A stretch of 64,000 bases of DNA from Corynebacterium auriscanis (lineage in GTDB: Bacteria > Actinomycetota > Actinomycetes > Mycobacteriales > Mycobacteriaceae), in NCBI RefSeq assembly GCF_030408435.1, contig NZ_CP047046.1, forward strand, positions 1,966,572-2,030,571, in the 5' to 3' direction. Each line of letters opens with the position of its first letter. Positions within the stretch are counted from its first letter, which is position 1. A program made the translations under genes and the position numbers. This document shows positions 51,199 through 59,645 of this stretch, piece by piece. Under the pieces are notes generated by a model. The model had not been told where the DNA came from and made no database searches. It saw only the letters and a list, made by a program, of their open reading frames with translations.

Positions 51199-52602
51199 TT
51201 AGGCCCGAATGACAGCGAGGGCTTCGTCGACGATCGTGTCGACTTCGTCGGTCGTTGGGGCTTCCACGTTGAGGCGCAGCAGGGGTTCGGTGTTCGAGGC
51301 GCGGACGTTTAACCAGGCACCGCCGGTCAGCTCGATCGTCACGCCATCCAGCCGGTCCGTGGATCGCGTGCGGTCGGCGAAGGCCTGCACCACTGCCTCG
51401 GTACGGCCCTCTTGATCGGCTACCTGGGAGTTAATCTCGCCCGATGCCTGGTAGAGCTCGTACGCCCGCTTCAATTCGGACAATGGCTTATCCTGCCCGC
51501 CTAACGTTGCAAGGACGTGCAGAGCGGCCAACATGCCCGAATCGGCGTTGAAGAAATCGCTGAAGTAGTAGTGCGCGGAGTGCTCGCCACCAAAGATGGC
51601 CTGGGATTCTGCCATTTGAGCCTTGATAAACGAGTGCCCCACGCGGGTACGAACAGCCACGCCACCATGCTTTTCCACCAATTCCGGTACGGACTTCGAG
51701 GTGATCAGGTTGTGAATGATCGTGGCACCTTCGTTGGACCGCAGGTAGCGTTCGGCGATCATCGCGCAGATCGTGGACGGGGAAACGGCCTGGCCATTTT
51801 CATCCACAATGAAGCAGCGGTCGGCATCACCGTCGAAGGCGATACCCAGATCCGCACCGACCTCCACGGTGAACTTCTGTAGGTCCACCAAGTTCTTGGG
51901 GTCCAGCGGGTTGGCTTCATGGTTGGGGAAGTTGCCATCCAACTCGAAGTACAGGGGGTGTAACTTCAGTGGCAGGCCCTCAAAAACTGCGGGGACGGTC
52001 AGGCCACCCATACCGTTGCCGGCATCTACAGCCACAGTCAGCGACCGAATATCGAGGTCGACCAGATCCTTGAGGTAGGCGGCATATCCCTCCAGGGCAT
52101 CCTCGGTGCGGTGAGTTCCTTGGCCCCCATCGAAGCCGGGTATACCGTTGACGAGCTCATCCGAGATCCGCTGCAGACCCGAATCCTGGCCCACCGGGCG
52201 TGCACCGGCACGGCACAGCTTGATGCCGTTGTACTTAGCAGGATTGTGGGATGCGGTGAACATGGCACCAGGGCAGTCCTTCACGCCCGAGGCATAGTAC
52301 AACTCATCGGTGCTGCACAGCCCGATGCCGATGGTATCTAACCCTTGGCTGTTCACACCGCGTGAGAAAGCTTCAGCCAAAGCTGGCGAGCTATCGCGCA
52401 TATCGTGGCCCACAACGACCATGGCTGCGCCTTCGTCACGCATCAAGCGTGCGAAAGCGGCCCCCACCGCTGCGACAAATTCCTCATTGAGCTGACCGGC
52501 CTGGTCGCCCACCACGGCGCGGACGTCGTAGGCCTTGATCATGGCCGCGACGTCCTCGCGGGACCATGTTTGGTGCTGTCCGGTTGCCTGTGCGTCCGTC
52601 AT
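51199..52602 (-). CDS. pmmA: Phosphomannomutase / phosphoglucomutase
   Basis: The 467-residue alpha-D-phosphohexomutase converts mannose-6-P to mannose-1-P. The catalytic phosphoserine is S118 in TASHNP, the metal loop is AFDGDADR, and the sugar loop is GEHSAHYYF. ATG 52602 is preferred over ATG 52641 because AAGGACG lies upstream of the former. It works between ManA and the GDP-mannose pyrophosphorylase at 54.5 kb. Confidence 0.93.
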   Translation of the reverse strand: MTDAQATGQHQTWSREDVAAMIKAYDVRAVVGDQAGQLNEEFVAAVGAAFARLMRDEGAAMVVVGHDMRDSSPALAEAFSRGVNSQGLDTIGIGLCSTDELYYASGVKDCPGAMFTASHNPAKYNGIKLCRAGARPVGQDSGLQRISDELVNGIPGFDGGQGTHRTEDALEGYAAYLKDLVDLDIRSLTVAVDAGNGMGGLTVPAVFEGLPLKLHPLYFELDGNFPNHEANPLDPKNLVDLQKFTVEVGADLGIAFDGDADRCFIVDENGQAVSPSTICAMIAERYLRSNEGATIIHNLITSKSVPELVEKHGGVAVRTRVGHSFIKAQMAESQAIFGGEHSAHYYFSDFFNADSGMLAALHVLATLGGQDKPLSELKRAYELYQASGEINSQVADQEGRTEAVVQAFADRTRSTDRLDGVTIELTGGAWLNVRASNTEPLLRLNVEAPTTDEVDTIVDEALAVIRA

Positions 52603-52660
52603 GGTGGAATTCGTCCTTATATGGTCGGTAAAAGTTGTCATTGTGAAAGCGTGGCACTAG

Positions 52661-52682
52661 GCCCGAGCATTAGCTCTCGGGC
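52661..52682 (-). terminator. Hairpin after the DUF3499 gene
   Basis: GCCCGAG and CTCGGGC form a 7-bp stem with an 8-nt loop 22 nt beyond the DUF3499 stop. There is no U-run, so it may be a weak terminator or an RNA-stabilising hairpin in a transcript reaching pmmA. Confidence 0.4.
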
Positions 52683-52703
52683 TCCCCACGGCTTATGTGA
52701 AGT

Positions 52704-53135
52704 TTAGCGTTTCGGCGAGACAGTCCGTAGATGCCTACGCGGAGCACTGGTGGGCAGGTTGCGCTTAGCCGGGTGGTGCCCGGTGGGCTGTGGCAGGTCT
52801 TCCCTGCGAGTGATCCGAGGAGTATCCGTTGCCGCGGATTCCTCAGCGCCGTCAGCCTGGCTATCGTGAGCTTGCTGCACCGCACGGGCCAGCGCGAGCA
52901 GTTCTTCTTCGTCTGCTTCGTCGTTGAGCTCGATCGGATCATCGTTGAACTCGAGAGTCCAACCCTGCGGGACTGTCGTGCGCTTAGCGTGGCTATCACA
53001 CAGATTCCACTGGTGCGGGTTATCGCCCGCCTTCAGTGGCCCGACGATAGCCCGCTGCTCGGAGTAGTTGAACTCCAAGGTCGCCACGGCAGGTTTGGAG
53101 CACCCCGGGCGAGAACATTGTCGGATGAAAGTCAC
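52704..53135 (-). CDS. DUF3499 family protein
   Basis: The 143-residue protein of the actinobacterial DUF3499 family has a zinc-ribbon-like N terminus (CSRPGCSKPAVATLEFNY ... NLCDSHAKRTTVPQGW), an acidic middle and a basic tail. The function is unknown; in mycobacteria it lies between manB and whiB2 as here. It is divergent from the next gene across 39 nt. ATG 53135. Confidence 0.85.
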   Translation of the reverse strand: MTFIRQCSRPGCSKPAVATLEFNYSEQRAIVGPLKAGDNPHQWNLCDSHAKRTTVPQGWTLEFNDDPIELNDEADEEELLALARAVQQAHDSQADGAEESAATDTPRITRREDLPQPTGHHPAKRNLPTSAPRRHLRTVSPKR

Positions 53136-53174
53136 GCCCAGTATTCTAGCTTGTGTGGTCTAGACTATTGACCC

Positions 53175-53636
53175 ATGGGACATGACACGCGCGTAAGACG
53201 GGACCCGCGGGGGCGGGGAATGCGAGGAATCTTTCTGCCTGAGCTGCCGCGATACAAGACTCGATCGGAAATGTTCGACGCGCGTGTCCTAGACGCATAC
53301 CAGCCGCTGCACGAGCGTTTTGAGGCTGAGCTTGCTGGTTTGGATGTCGCAATCGACGTGGTCCCCCGCATGCGCCTGAACGCCGGGCATTCTCAGTGGC
53401 CAGAAGACGTCGTTGCCGATGGCCCTGTCCCCCTTGGCCGGCTAGTGCCCGCAGGGGTTGACCGCTCTGGCCAGCCCACGCGCCCACGGTTGATTATTTT
53501 TCGACGCCCCGTTGAACAGCGGACCAAGACGTCCTTCGAACTCCAGGAGCTGCTGACGTTAATCTTGACCAAGCTCATCGCAGTATACCTGAACGTCACA
53601 CCGGAGACTATCGATCCGAAGTTTTCGTGGGAGTAA
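53175..53636 (+). CDS. Metallopeptidase-family (Zincin_1-like) protein lacking HExxH
   Basis: The 153-residue protein is homologous to the mycobacterial Rv3259 type annotated as metallopeptidase family. Shared phrases include WPEDVVADGPVPLGRLVPAGVDRSGQPTRPRLIIFRRPVEQR. The helix where active members carry HExxH reads ELQELLTLILTKLIAVYL, with no histidine, so it is probably not a protease. TAGACT (53161-53166) ends 8 nt before the ATG, suggesting a leaderless mRNA. It is divergent from DUF3499. Confidence 0.8.
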   Translation: MGHDTRVRRDPRGRGMRGIFLPELPRYKTRSEMFDARVLDAYQPLHERFEAELAGLDVAIDVVPRMRLNAGHSQWPEDVVADGPVPLGRLVPAGVDRSGQPTRPRLIIFRRPVEQRTKTSFELQELLTLILTKLIAVYLNVTPETIDPKFSWE

Positions 53637-53760
53637 CCTATAAACGCAAAGCACAGAAAAAGTGGCGCTCCGTCGTAGGCCACCGAATTAACTCCGCACC
53701 ACTGACTTACCGAGGTGGTGCTGCACCGCTGACTGAACTGAATCGGCTCTGGGCAGCTAA

Positions 53761-54126
53761 CTAGCCCAGCCGCTTCTTCAACCGGCGCCGCTCGCGCTCG
53801 GAAAGCCCACCCCAAATACCGAAGCGCTCATCATGTTCCAGAGCGTATTCAAGGCATTCGTCGCGAACCCCGCACGCTTGGCAGATGCGCTTAGCCTCAC
53901 GGGTGGAACCACCCTTTTCCGGAAAGAATGCTTCCGGATCCGTCTGCGCACACAGCGCCTGTTCCTGCCAGTCCTGCTCTACGGCATCGAAGAGCAGATC
54001 GAAGTCCTGAGTCAGGTCGAATAGGTTGCGCTTAGGCGCGTTGCTTTCCACGTCAGTCTCCCGCTCCACTGCGACAGAGCCATCAGCGAAGAGGCCACTC
54101 AGGGCCGTTTCTACTGATTTATCCAC
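53761..54126 (-). CDS. whcD: WhiB-family regulator WhiB2 / WhcD
   Basis: The 121-residue WhiB-like protein has C59, C82, C85 and C91 for the 4Fe-4S cluster, GIWGG (103-107) and the basic end RERRRLKKRLG. An N-terminal extension of about 50 acidic residues distinguishes it from WhcE, as in WhiB2/WhcD. It acts with WhiA-type regulators in septation and cell-division control. ATG 54126. It has an unusually long leader of about 125 nt. Confidence 0.9.
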   Translation of the reverse strand: MDKSVETALSGLFADGSVAVERETDVESNAPKRNLFDLTQDFDLLFDAVEQDWQEQALCAQTDPEAFFPEKGGSTREAKRICQACGVRDECLEYALEHDERFGIWGGLSERERRRLKKRLG

Positions 54127-54259
54127 AGTGGTCTCCTAACTGCGCGTCCTACACGTTTGACAGCCAACCAGTTGAACCCGAAAGCCCGCTACTGGGTGTG
54201 ACGTCACTTCCCCATGATGAGGAACACGACTTTCCTGCACGATCATTACTACAGTGAAG

Positions 54260-54288
54260 ATTACACACTGGTAATTACATTGCGTCAA
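54260..54288 (-). promoter_or_regulatory. Candidate whcD promoter
   Basis: On the minus strand TTGACG (54283-54288) and TGTAAT (54260-54265) are 17 nt apart; TAATCT two bases further is an alternative -10. The rest of the 54127-54517 gap is A+T-richer than its surroundings and contains no gene I can support. Confidence 0.5.
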
Positions 54289-54517
54289 CCTTTGGGAAAG
54301 TTCCCCACTCCCCATGCGTCACATCAGTAACATCAGGCGCAGAATCGTTTGAGGCCAAAATCAACAGGAGCAAGCAACGACCACGATATAGCGCACCCCC
54401 ACACCCTTTAACCACAATATCTAGTGCAAAATCTCGATATGAGATTGATAGACCACAAGATATTGAGAAATTTCTGGGAATTTTCTGCTCCGGTGGCTTT
54501 TCGCCCTCCTTTTGGGT

Positions 54518-55624
54518 CTAGACGTCCGAACTGAAACGCAATCCGCCGTCCGGAATCTGCACGCCCGGCCACACTCGAGCACCCCCGAGGAGTTCACAAC
54601 GCGCACCAATGACTGCCCCTTCACCGATGACACAGTCCACCAGGTGGGCCCGCGCACCGATGCGCGCACCTGGAGCCACCACGCAACGCTCCAAGGTGGC
54701 GCCCGCTTCGATGTGCACACCATCCAGCACCACCGAGGTATCAATGCGCACACCCGCGCCAATTTCAGCACCGCGCCCAATCACAGTTCCACCCAATAGG
54801 AGCGCTCCCCCGGCGATGGCGCTGGATTCATCCACGAGCGCTTCACCGTGACGGCCCTTGATCAGTGGTGATGGAGCAATGCCACGCACGAGGTCAGAGG
54901 AGCCCCGAACGAAGTCCGCTGGCGTTCCCATATCGCGCCAATACGACTGGTCAACGTGACCGAACACGCGCTTGCCTTGTTCCAGCAGTCCTGGGAACAC
55001 CTCACGCTCCACCGACACAGGCCGACCGGCCGGGATCTCCTCAATGATCTCGCGGTTGAAAACATATGAACCCGCGTTGATCTGATCCGTCGGTGGGTCC
55101 TCGGTCTTTTCCAGGAATGCCGTTACGCGGCCATTGGAATCAGTTGGCACGCAGCCAAACGCACGGGGATCGCTTACACGGAGCAAATGCAAAGTGACAT
55201 CCGCCTGCTGCTCCACGTGGGTGCGCAGCACTTCCCCCAGGTCCGTACCGCCCAGCACATCACCATTAAAGACCATCGCACGATCATGCCGTAGGCGACT
55301 AGCGACATTGCGGATTCCCCCGCCCGTACCCAGTGGTTCATCCTCCACCACGTACTCGAGCTCGAGCCCCAAATCCGAACCATCGCCGAAGTGCTCTTCG
55401 AACACCTCAGCCTTGAATGACGTACCGAGGATCACGTGGCGCATACCGGCTTCCTTGATGCGCGCGAGGAGGTGCTCCAAGAAAGGTGCGCCCGCCACCG
55501 GCAGCATGGGTTTAGGGGTGGCGTTCGTCAGGGGCCGCAGTCGAGTTCCCTTGCCTCCGACGAGAATCACAGCATCCGTGTTCTGGGCAAGTTCCTGCGT
55601 CGCGATCTGGCGATCTGCAACCAT
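54518..55624 (-). CDS. Mannose-1-phosphate guanylyltransferase (GDP-mannose pyrophosphorylase)
   Basis: The 368-residue sugar nucleotidyltransferase has an N-terminal Rossmann-like catalytic domain starting AVILVGGKGTRLRPLT and a C-terminal left-handed beta-helix of hexapeptide repeats (IGRGAEIGAGVRIDTSVVLDG). It is called manB or manC in relatives (Rv3264c) and makes GDP-mannose from mannose-1-P and GTP. ATG 55624 is chosen because GAAAGG precedes it by 12 nt and lies inside the longer TTG-initiated frame. Specificity for GDP-mannose is inferred from context. Confidence 0.87.
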   Translation of the reverse strand: MVADRQIATQELAQNTDAVILVGGKGTRLRPLTNATPKPMLPVAGAPFLEHLLARIKEAGMRHVILGTSFKAEVFEEHFGDGSDLGLELEYVVEDEPLGTGGGIRNVASRLRHDRAMVFNGDVLGGTDLGEVLRTHVEQQADVTLHLLRVSDPRAFGCVPTDSNGRVTAFLEKTEDPPTDQINAGSYVFNREIIEEIPAGRPVSVEREVFPGLLEQGKRVFGHVDQSYWRDMGTPADFVRGSSDLVRGIAPSPLIKGRHGEALVDESSAIAGGALLLGGTVIGRGAEIGAGVRIDTSVVLDGVHIEAGATLERCVVAPGARIGARAHLVDCVIGEGAVIGARCELLGGARVWPGVQIPDGGLRFSSDV

Positions 55625-55775
55625 CGTCCAATTCAGCCTTTCATTCAAAATGGTCGTGGCTGGCGTCGAGTAAAGGCATTAGCTAGAACCAAAAACCCTC
55701 GGCGACCTTGGTAACAATGGTCAACCGGTGCAACAAGCACACCGCAATTAACCACTGCAGCCACAATTGCTCGAC

Positions 55776-55791
55776 AGGAACACTAGTTCCT
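55776..55791. other. Palindrome upstream of the GDP-mannose pyrophosphorylase gene
   Basis: AGGAAC-ACTA-GTTCCT is a perfect 6-bp inverted repeat in the 278-nt gap between the pyrophosphorylase start and the wbbL stop. It could be an operator; no regulator can be named. Confidence 0.4.
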
Positions 55792-55902
55792 ATGCCTGAC
55801 AACCTCGGTGCTCCACGCCGGTGCGTCATGCAAATTGTTATCGAAACGTCACATCCAACCGCCGGTGGGAGCGCTGAACGACGACCTCACCTAGGGCGCG
55901 CG

Positions 55903-56778
55903 CTACCGCTTCGCCAAAGCCAGCGCCAGCGCTATCTGCCCTCGCAGTTTCAGCCCGACCTTCAGCACTAGTCGTAGCGGAGCCTTCCAGGGACCGGGGT
56001 TGCGATCAGCCAAGAACCGATACGCACTCTCGTGGTGGGCGGGCAGCACAATATCCGGGTGCTTGCCGGCCGAATGCCCCTTGGCGTGCGCGATATGGGC
56101 CTCTGGGGTGTAAACATTCAGCCAGCCCGCCTTACCCAAACGGTCTCCCAGATCCACATCTTCCATGTACATGAAGTAGCGCTCATCGAATCCGCCTACG
56201 GACTCGAAAGCATCCCACCGCATTAAAACACAGGACCCCGACAACCAGCCGGTCGTCTTCTCGCGCGTCATATCGGCATCGGCAAGGTAGCGTTTCGTCC
56301 ATGGGTTCCCGGGCCAGATGGGGGCCAGTAACGCATGCCCAATTCCGCTGCCCAGTTCCGGCACCCGGCGCGCGGAGGGATAAATGCTGCCATCGGCCTC
56401 ATCGATACGCGGCCCAACAGCTCCGGCTCGCGGATGTGCGCGAGCCACCTGCAGCATCGTGTCGATGGCACCGGGCTGGAACACCACATCAGGGTTGGAG
56501 ATCACGAAGAACTCGCCGTCCACTTCGCCTCGCTCGCGGGCCTCGCGCAGCCATCGCACTCCGCAGTTCATACCTGCGCCATAACCCACATTGCCGCCGG
56601 AGTACACCAATTCTGCCAACCCTTGGGCCTCTGCAGCTTCCGGCGCCCCATCCGTGGATCCATTGTCCACCATCACCACCCGCGCTCCCTGTGACGCAGC
56701 TGCGCCCGTGGATACCAAGAACTTTTCTAGGTATTCCCCCGGCGAGTAGGTGACGGTAATGATTGCAATCGGTGCCAT
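55903..56778 (-). CDS. wbbL: Rhamnosyltransferase WbbL (GT2 family)
   Basis: The 291-residue GT-A glycosyltransferase has IITVTYSPGEYL, VVMVDNGSTDG, the metal motif SNPDVVF (DxD-like) and GWLSGSCVLMRWDAFESVGGFDERYFMYMEDVDL. In this position (after rmlD) it is the enzyme adding rhamnose to GlcNAc-PP-decaprenol to form the linker joining arabinogalactan to peptidoglycan. ATG 56778. It lies 6 nt after the rmlD stop. Confidence 0.92.
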   Translation of the reverse strand: MAPIAIITVTYSPGEYLEKFLVSTGAAASQGARVVMVDNGSTDGAPEAAEAQGLAELVYSGGNVGYGAGMNCGVRWLREARERGEVDGEFFVISNPDVVFQPGAIDTMLQVARAHPRAGAVGPRIDEADGSIYPSARRVPELGSGIGHALLAPIWPGNPWTKRYLADADMTREKTTGWLSGSCVLMRWDAFESVGGFDERYFMYMEDVDLGDRLGKAGWLNVYTPEAHIAHAKGHSAGKHPDIVLPAHHESAYRFLADRNPGPWKAPLRLVLKVGLKLRGQIALALALAKR

Positions 56779-56784
56779 GTCAGG

Positions 56785-57744
56785 TCACCATACAGCAGCT
56801 TTTTCCCGCAGTGTTTCGCGCCACGCAGGCAAAGGGGACAGTCCCCAGGTCTCCCATTCCGCCAAGCTCAGTACGGAATTCGCCGGGCGTCGCGCAGGGG
56901 TTGGGTATTCGCTCGTCGGGATGGCGGACACGCGTTGGGGATCGTGCCCGGTGGCTGCAAATACCTCCCGAGCGAACTCACACCAGCTGGTCGGTTCCCC
57001 ATTGCCTGTCGCGTGCAAGACCTGGGGCAGGGCTGCACCATCGGCTAAGGCTTCTGCCACTTCTTTTATTGCCGACGCCACCAGCTGCGCGTGACTTGGG
57101 CGGCCGAATTGGTCGTTCACCACGTTCGGGTTCACGCCGCGGCGTGCCAACCGCAACATGGTGGATGCGAAGTCCTTGTTGGGGTGTTCGGGCCCGCTGT
57201 ATACCCAAGCGGTACGCACAACGTGCCCCCCGAAATGGAGGACGGCCCGCTCTCCCTCGGCTTTGGCGCGGCCGTAGGCATTCACGGGTTGAACGGGATG
57301 GGTGGTGGAGTACTCCTGCCCCACCGGTAGTTGCCCATCAAAAACGTAATCCGTGGAGATATGCACCATGGGTATCCGCATGTGCTGACAGTGCTGTGCA
57401 AGCCAACCCGGCGCGACGGCGTTGACGCGGTGGTTGAGAGTGGCCCCGGTATCGCTTTCAGCCGCGTCCACCGCGGTAAACGCAGCGCAGTTGATCAGCG
57501 CGGTCGGGCGAGAGGAGGGCGTCGACAACGAAGGGAGAGGTTGATGTGCAGCCTCCGTGGAACCAGACGTAGCACCCCCAAGCCGGTTGGGCGCGAAAGA
57601 AGGAAAAGAAGAAAAAAACTGCTCCACACTCTTCTTCGACGACAGGTCCAGCTGCGTGCGATCGACAGGGATGGCCGCGGGGCCGAACAATTCCGTAAGG
57701 AAACTTCCCACTTGGCCATTACAACCGACCACGATGAATGACAT
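56785..57744 (-). CDS. rmlD: dTDP-4-dehydrorhamnose reductase
   Basis: The 319-residue SDR-family enzyme performs the last step of dTDP-rhamnose synthesis. NAD(P) motif GCNGQVGSF, then NCAAFTAVDAAE, STDYVFDG and the catalytic YGRAKAEGE (YxxxK). Between the Rossmann start and NCAAF lies an unusual low-complexity insertion of roughly 30 residues (Ser/Pro/Thr-rich). ATG 57744, with GGAAGG 12 nt upstream. It is divergent from the LCP gene across 98 nt. Confidence 0.92.
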   Translation of the reverse strand: MSFIVVGCNGQVGSFLTELFGPAAIPVDRTQLDLSSKKSVEQFFSSFPSFAPNRLGGATSGSTEAAHQPLPSLSTPSSRPTALINCAAFTAVDAAESDTGATLNHRVNAVAPGWLAQHCQHMRIPMVHISTDYVFDGQLPVGQEYSTTHPVQPVNAYGRAKAEGERAVLHFGGHVVRTAWVYSGPEHPNKDFASTMLRLARRGVNPNVVNDQFGRPSHAQLVASAIKEVAEALADGAALPQVLHATGNGEPTSWCEFAREVFAATGHDPQRVSAIPTSEYPTPARRPANSVLSLAEWETWGLSPLPAWRETLREKAAVW

Positions 57745-57842
57745 GACGCGCCACACCTTCCCGATACGTTTAAGGATTTTCCGCCGACAGCGCGTAAAGT
57801 GTACGCGAACCAGCTACCCCTGATAATCGCGAGAGTACGTCA

Positions 57843-59531
57843 ATGAATTACGACAACCGTCCGCGTCGCTCCCGACACATTCAAGCAGCGCCCACCGGTC
57901 CCGAAGCTAGGCAAATTGGTCCCCGCCCAGCTCGCGGTGTTTTGGCAGCTGTGTCGGCAGCGTTGTTGGCCTTCACGGGCGTGGGGTACGCCACCATTGG
58001 CAACTTGAATAACGAATTAGCGGAGGCCAACAACCTGGATCTGGGTAACTCCCCCGATGGCGCGACGGATATTTTGCTGGTCGGTGTGGATTCTCGTACC
58101 GACGCTAAAGGCAATCCTCTAAGCCAGCAGGAAATCGACATGCTTCGTGCGGGCGAGGAAGAAGCCACGAATACCGACACGATGATTCTCATTCGCGTGC
58201 CGAATGACGGCAGCTCGGCAACGGCGGTTTCCCTGCCGCGCGATACGTATGTGAAAACCCCCGATCAGGGAAATATGAAGCTCAACGGTGTGTACGGCAC
58301 CGCGAAATTCGAGAAGCAACAGGCCCTGGAGCACAACGGGGAAACCGATAAAGCGAAAATCGATAAAGAATCCACGGAGGTCGGCCGCCAGGCGTTGATT
58401 TCCACAGTGGCTGATCTGACGGGAATTACCGTTGACCATTATGCAGAAATCGGACTTTTGGGCTTTGTCCTGTTGACGGATGCGGTCGGTGGCGTGGATG
58501 TTTGCCTGAATAAGGCCGTGGATGAGCCTTTGTCTGGCGCCAAGTTCCCGAAGGGTCGCCAACGCTTGGGTGGTCCAGACGCGCTGAGTTTCGTACGCCA
58601 GCGCCATGAGCTGCCCCGCGGCGACCTTGATCGCATTACGCGTCAGCAGGCATATATGGCGTCGCTTACCAGCCAGATCCTGAGCTCGAAAACTTTGACT
58701 AACCCCTCCGCAATCTCCAAGATCAACAATGCCGTCCAGCGTTCGGTCGTCTTGGACGAAGGCTGGGACGTCATGGGACTGGCTACTCAGATGCAAAACC
58801 TGTCTGGTGGCAATGTGAAATTCCAAACAATCCCTGTCACCTCCATCGATGGCACGGGCGATTACGGCGAATCGATCGTAACCGTCAACACCAAAAAGGT
58901 CCACGAATTCTTCAGTGACTTGCTGGGCAACAAGCAGGCAGAAAAGCCCGAACAAACCCAAGAAAAGAAGCCCATTACGGATTACAAAGCCGAGGATTAC
59001 ACCGTCTCCGTCAGCAATGCCAGCGACATTCCAGGACTGGCGGGACGGGTTTCCACGCTGACAACGGATTATGGGTACAAGAGCGGCAAGGTAGGCAATT
59101 CACCACAGGCCGGTGTGTCCGAATCACAGGTCAACGCCAAGGACGAAAACGATCCGGCAGCGCGCGCATTGGCGAAGCAGCTAGGTGGGTTGAAGGTCGT
59201 GGAGGACACGTCCCTGAGTGATAAGGAACTGGCCGTGACGTTGTCGGGCACCTACGCGGGCCCGGGATTCCTCGAAGGCTCCGCGCAGCTGCTGCCGCCG
59301 GATGACCCGAACGTCGGCACCCTGACCGCAGGTATGAAAGATCTTGACGGTGACGGCATTCCCGATGGTGATTCCTCTACTGGCTCCACCGGTACCTCTG
59401 GGACCGATTCCTCCGCGGGCGCGGAAAAGGATTCTTCCGCGGTCGTCGGCTCCGAGGGATCCATGGGCTTGGACGAGAAGGAAAAGCAGCCCATCGATGC
59501 CGGTGGCGATGGCCCAATGTGTGTGAACTAG
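57843..59531 (+). CDS. LytR-CpsA-Psr (LCP) family cell-wall ligase
   Basis: The 562-residue membrane-anchored LCP protein probably transfers arabinogalactan onto peptidoglycan. It has a membrane helix (about 32-52) and an LCP catalytic domain with ILLVGVDSRTD, DTMILIRV, SLPRDTYV and the Arg-rich RQRHELPRGDLDRITRQQ. A LytR_C domain follows (about 380-480). Its C-terminal tail contains DLDGDGIPDGD, an EF-hand-like calcium loop, then a Ser/Gly/Thr-rich end. GATAAT at 57822 is a likely -10. The linked rmlD and wbbL genes support an arabinogalactan role. Confidence 0.92.
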   Translation: MNYDNRPRRSRHIQAAPTGPEARQIGPRPARGVLAAVSAALLAFTGVGYATIGNLNNELAEANNLDLGNSPDGATDILLVGVDSRTDAKGNPLSQQEIDMLRAGEEEATNTDTMILIRVPNDGSSATAVSLPRDTYVKTPDQGNMKLNGVYGTAKFEKQQALEHNGETDKAKIDKESTEVGRQALISTVADLTGITVDHYAEIGLLGFVLLTDAVGGVDVCLNKAVDEPLSGAKFPKGRQRLGGPDALSFVRQRHELPRGDLDRITRQQAYMASLTSQILSSKTLTNPSAISKINNAVQRSVVLDEGWDVMGLATQMQNLSGGNVKFQTIPVTSIDGTGDYGESIVTVNTKKVHEFFSDLLGNKQAEKPEQTQEKKPITDYKAEDYTVSVSNASDIPGLAGRVSTLTTDYGYKSGKVGNSPQAGVSESQVNAKDENDPAARALAKQLGGLKVVEDTSLSDKELAVTLSGTYAGPGFLEGSAQLLPPDDPNVGTLTAGMKDLDGDGIPDGDSSTGSTGTSGTDSSAGAEKDSSAVVGSEGSMGLDEKEKQPIDAGGDGPMCVN

Positions 59532-59565
59532 CCTTCACGTGGACGGGGATTGTCTGCACGCGCGC

Positions 59566-59631
59566 ATGAACCAACCCCAGCGCCAGCATGAACCAGCCCC
59601 AGCGCCAGCATGAACCAGCCCCAGCGCCGCG
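59566..59631. repeat. Three 22-bp repeats, each with an ATG, before the TIGR03089 gene
   Basis: GCATGAACCA(A/G)CCCCAGCGCC begins at 59565, 59587 and 59609. The ATG of the first copy opens a 15-codon frame whose TGA overlaps the ATG of the third copy (ATGA). The third ATG is in frame with the downstream gene, offering a 12-residue longer start (MNQPQRRARLGH). Confidence 0.9.
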
Positions 59632-59645
59632 CTAGGCTGGGCCAC

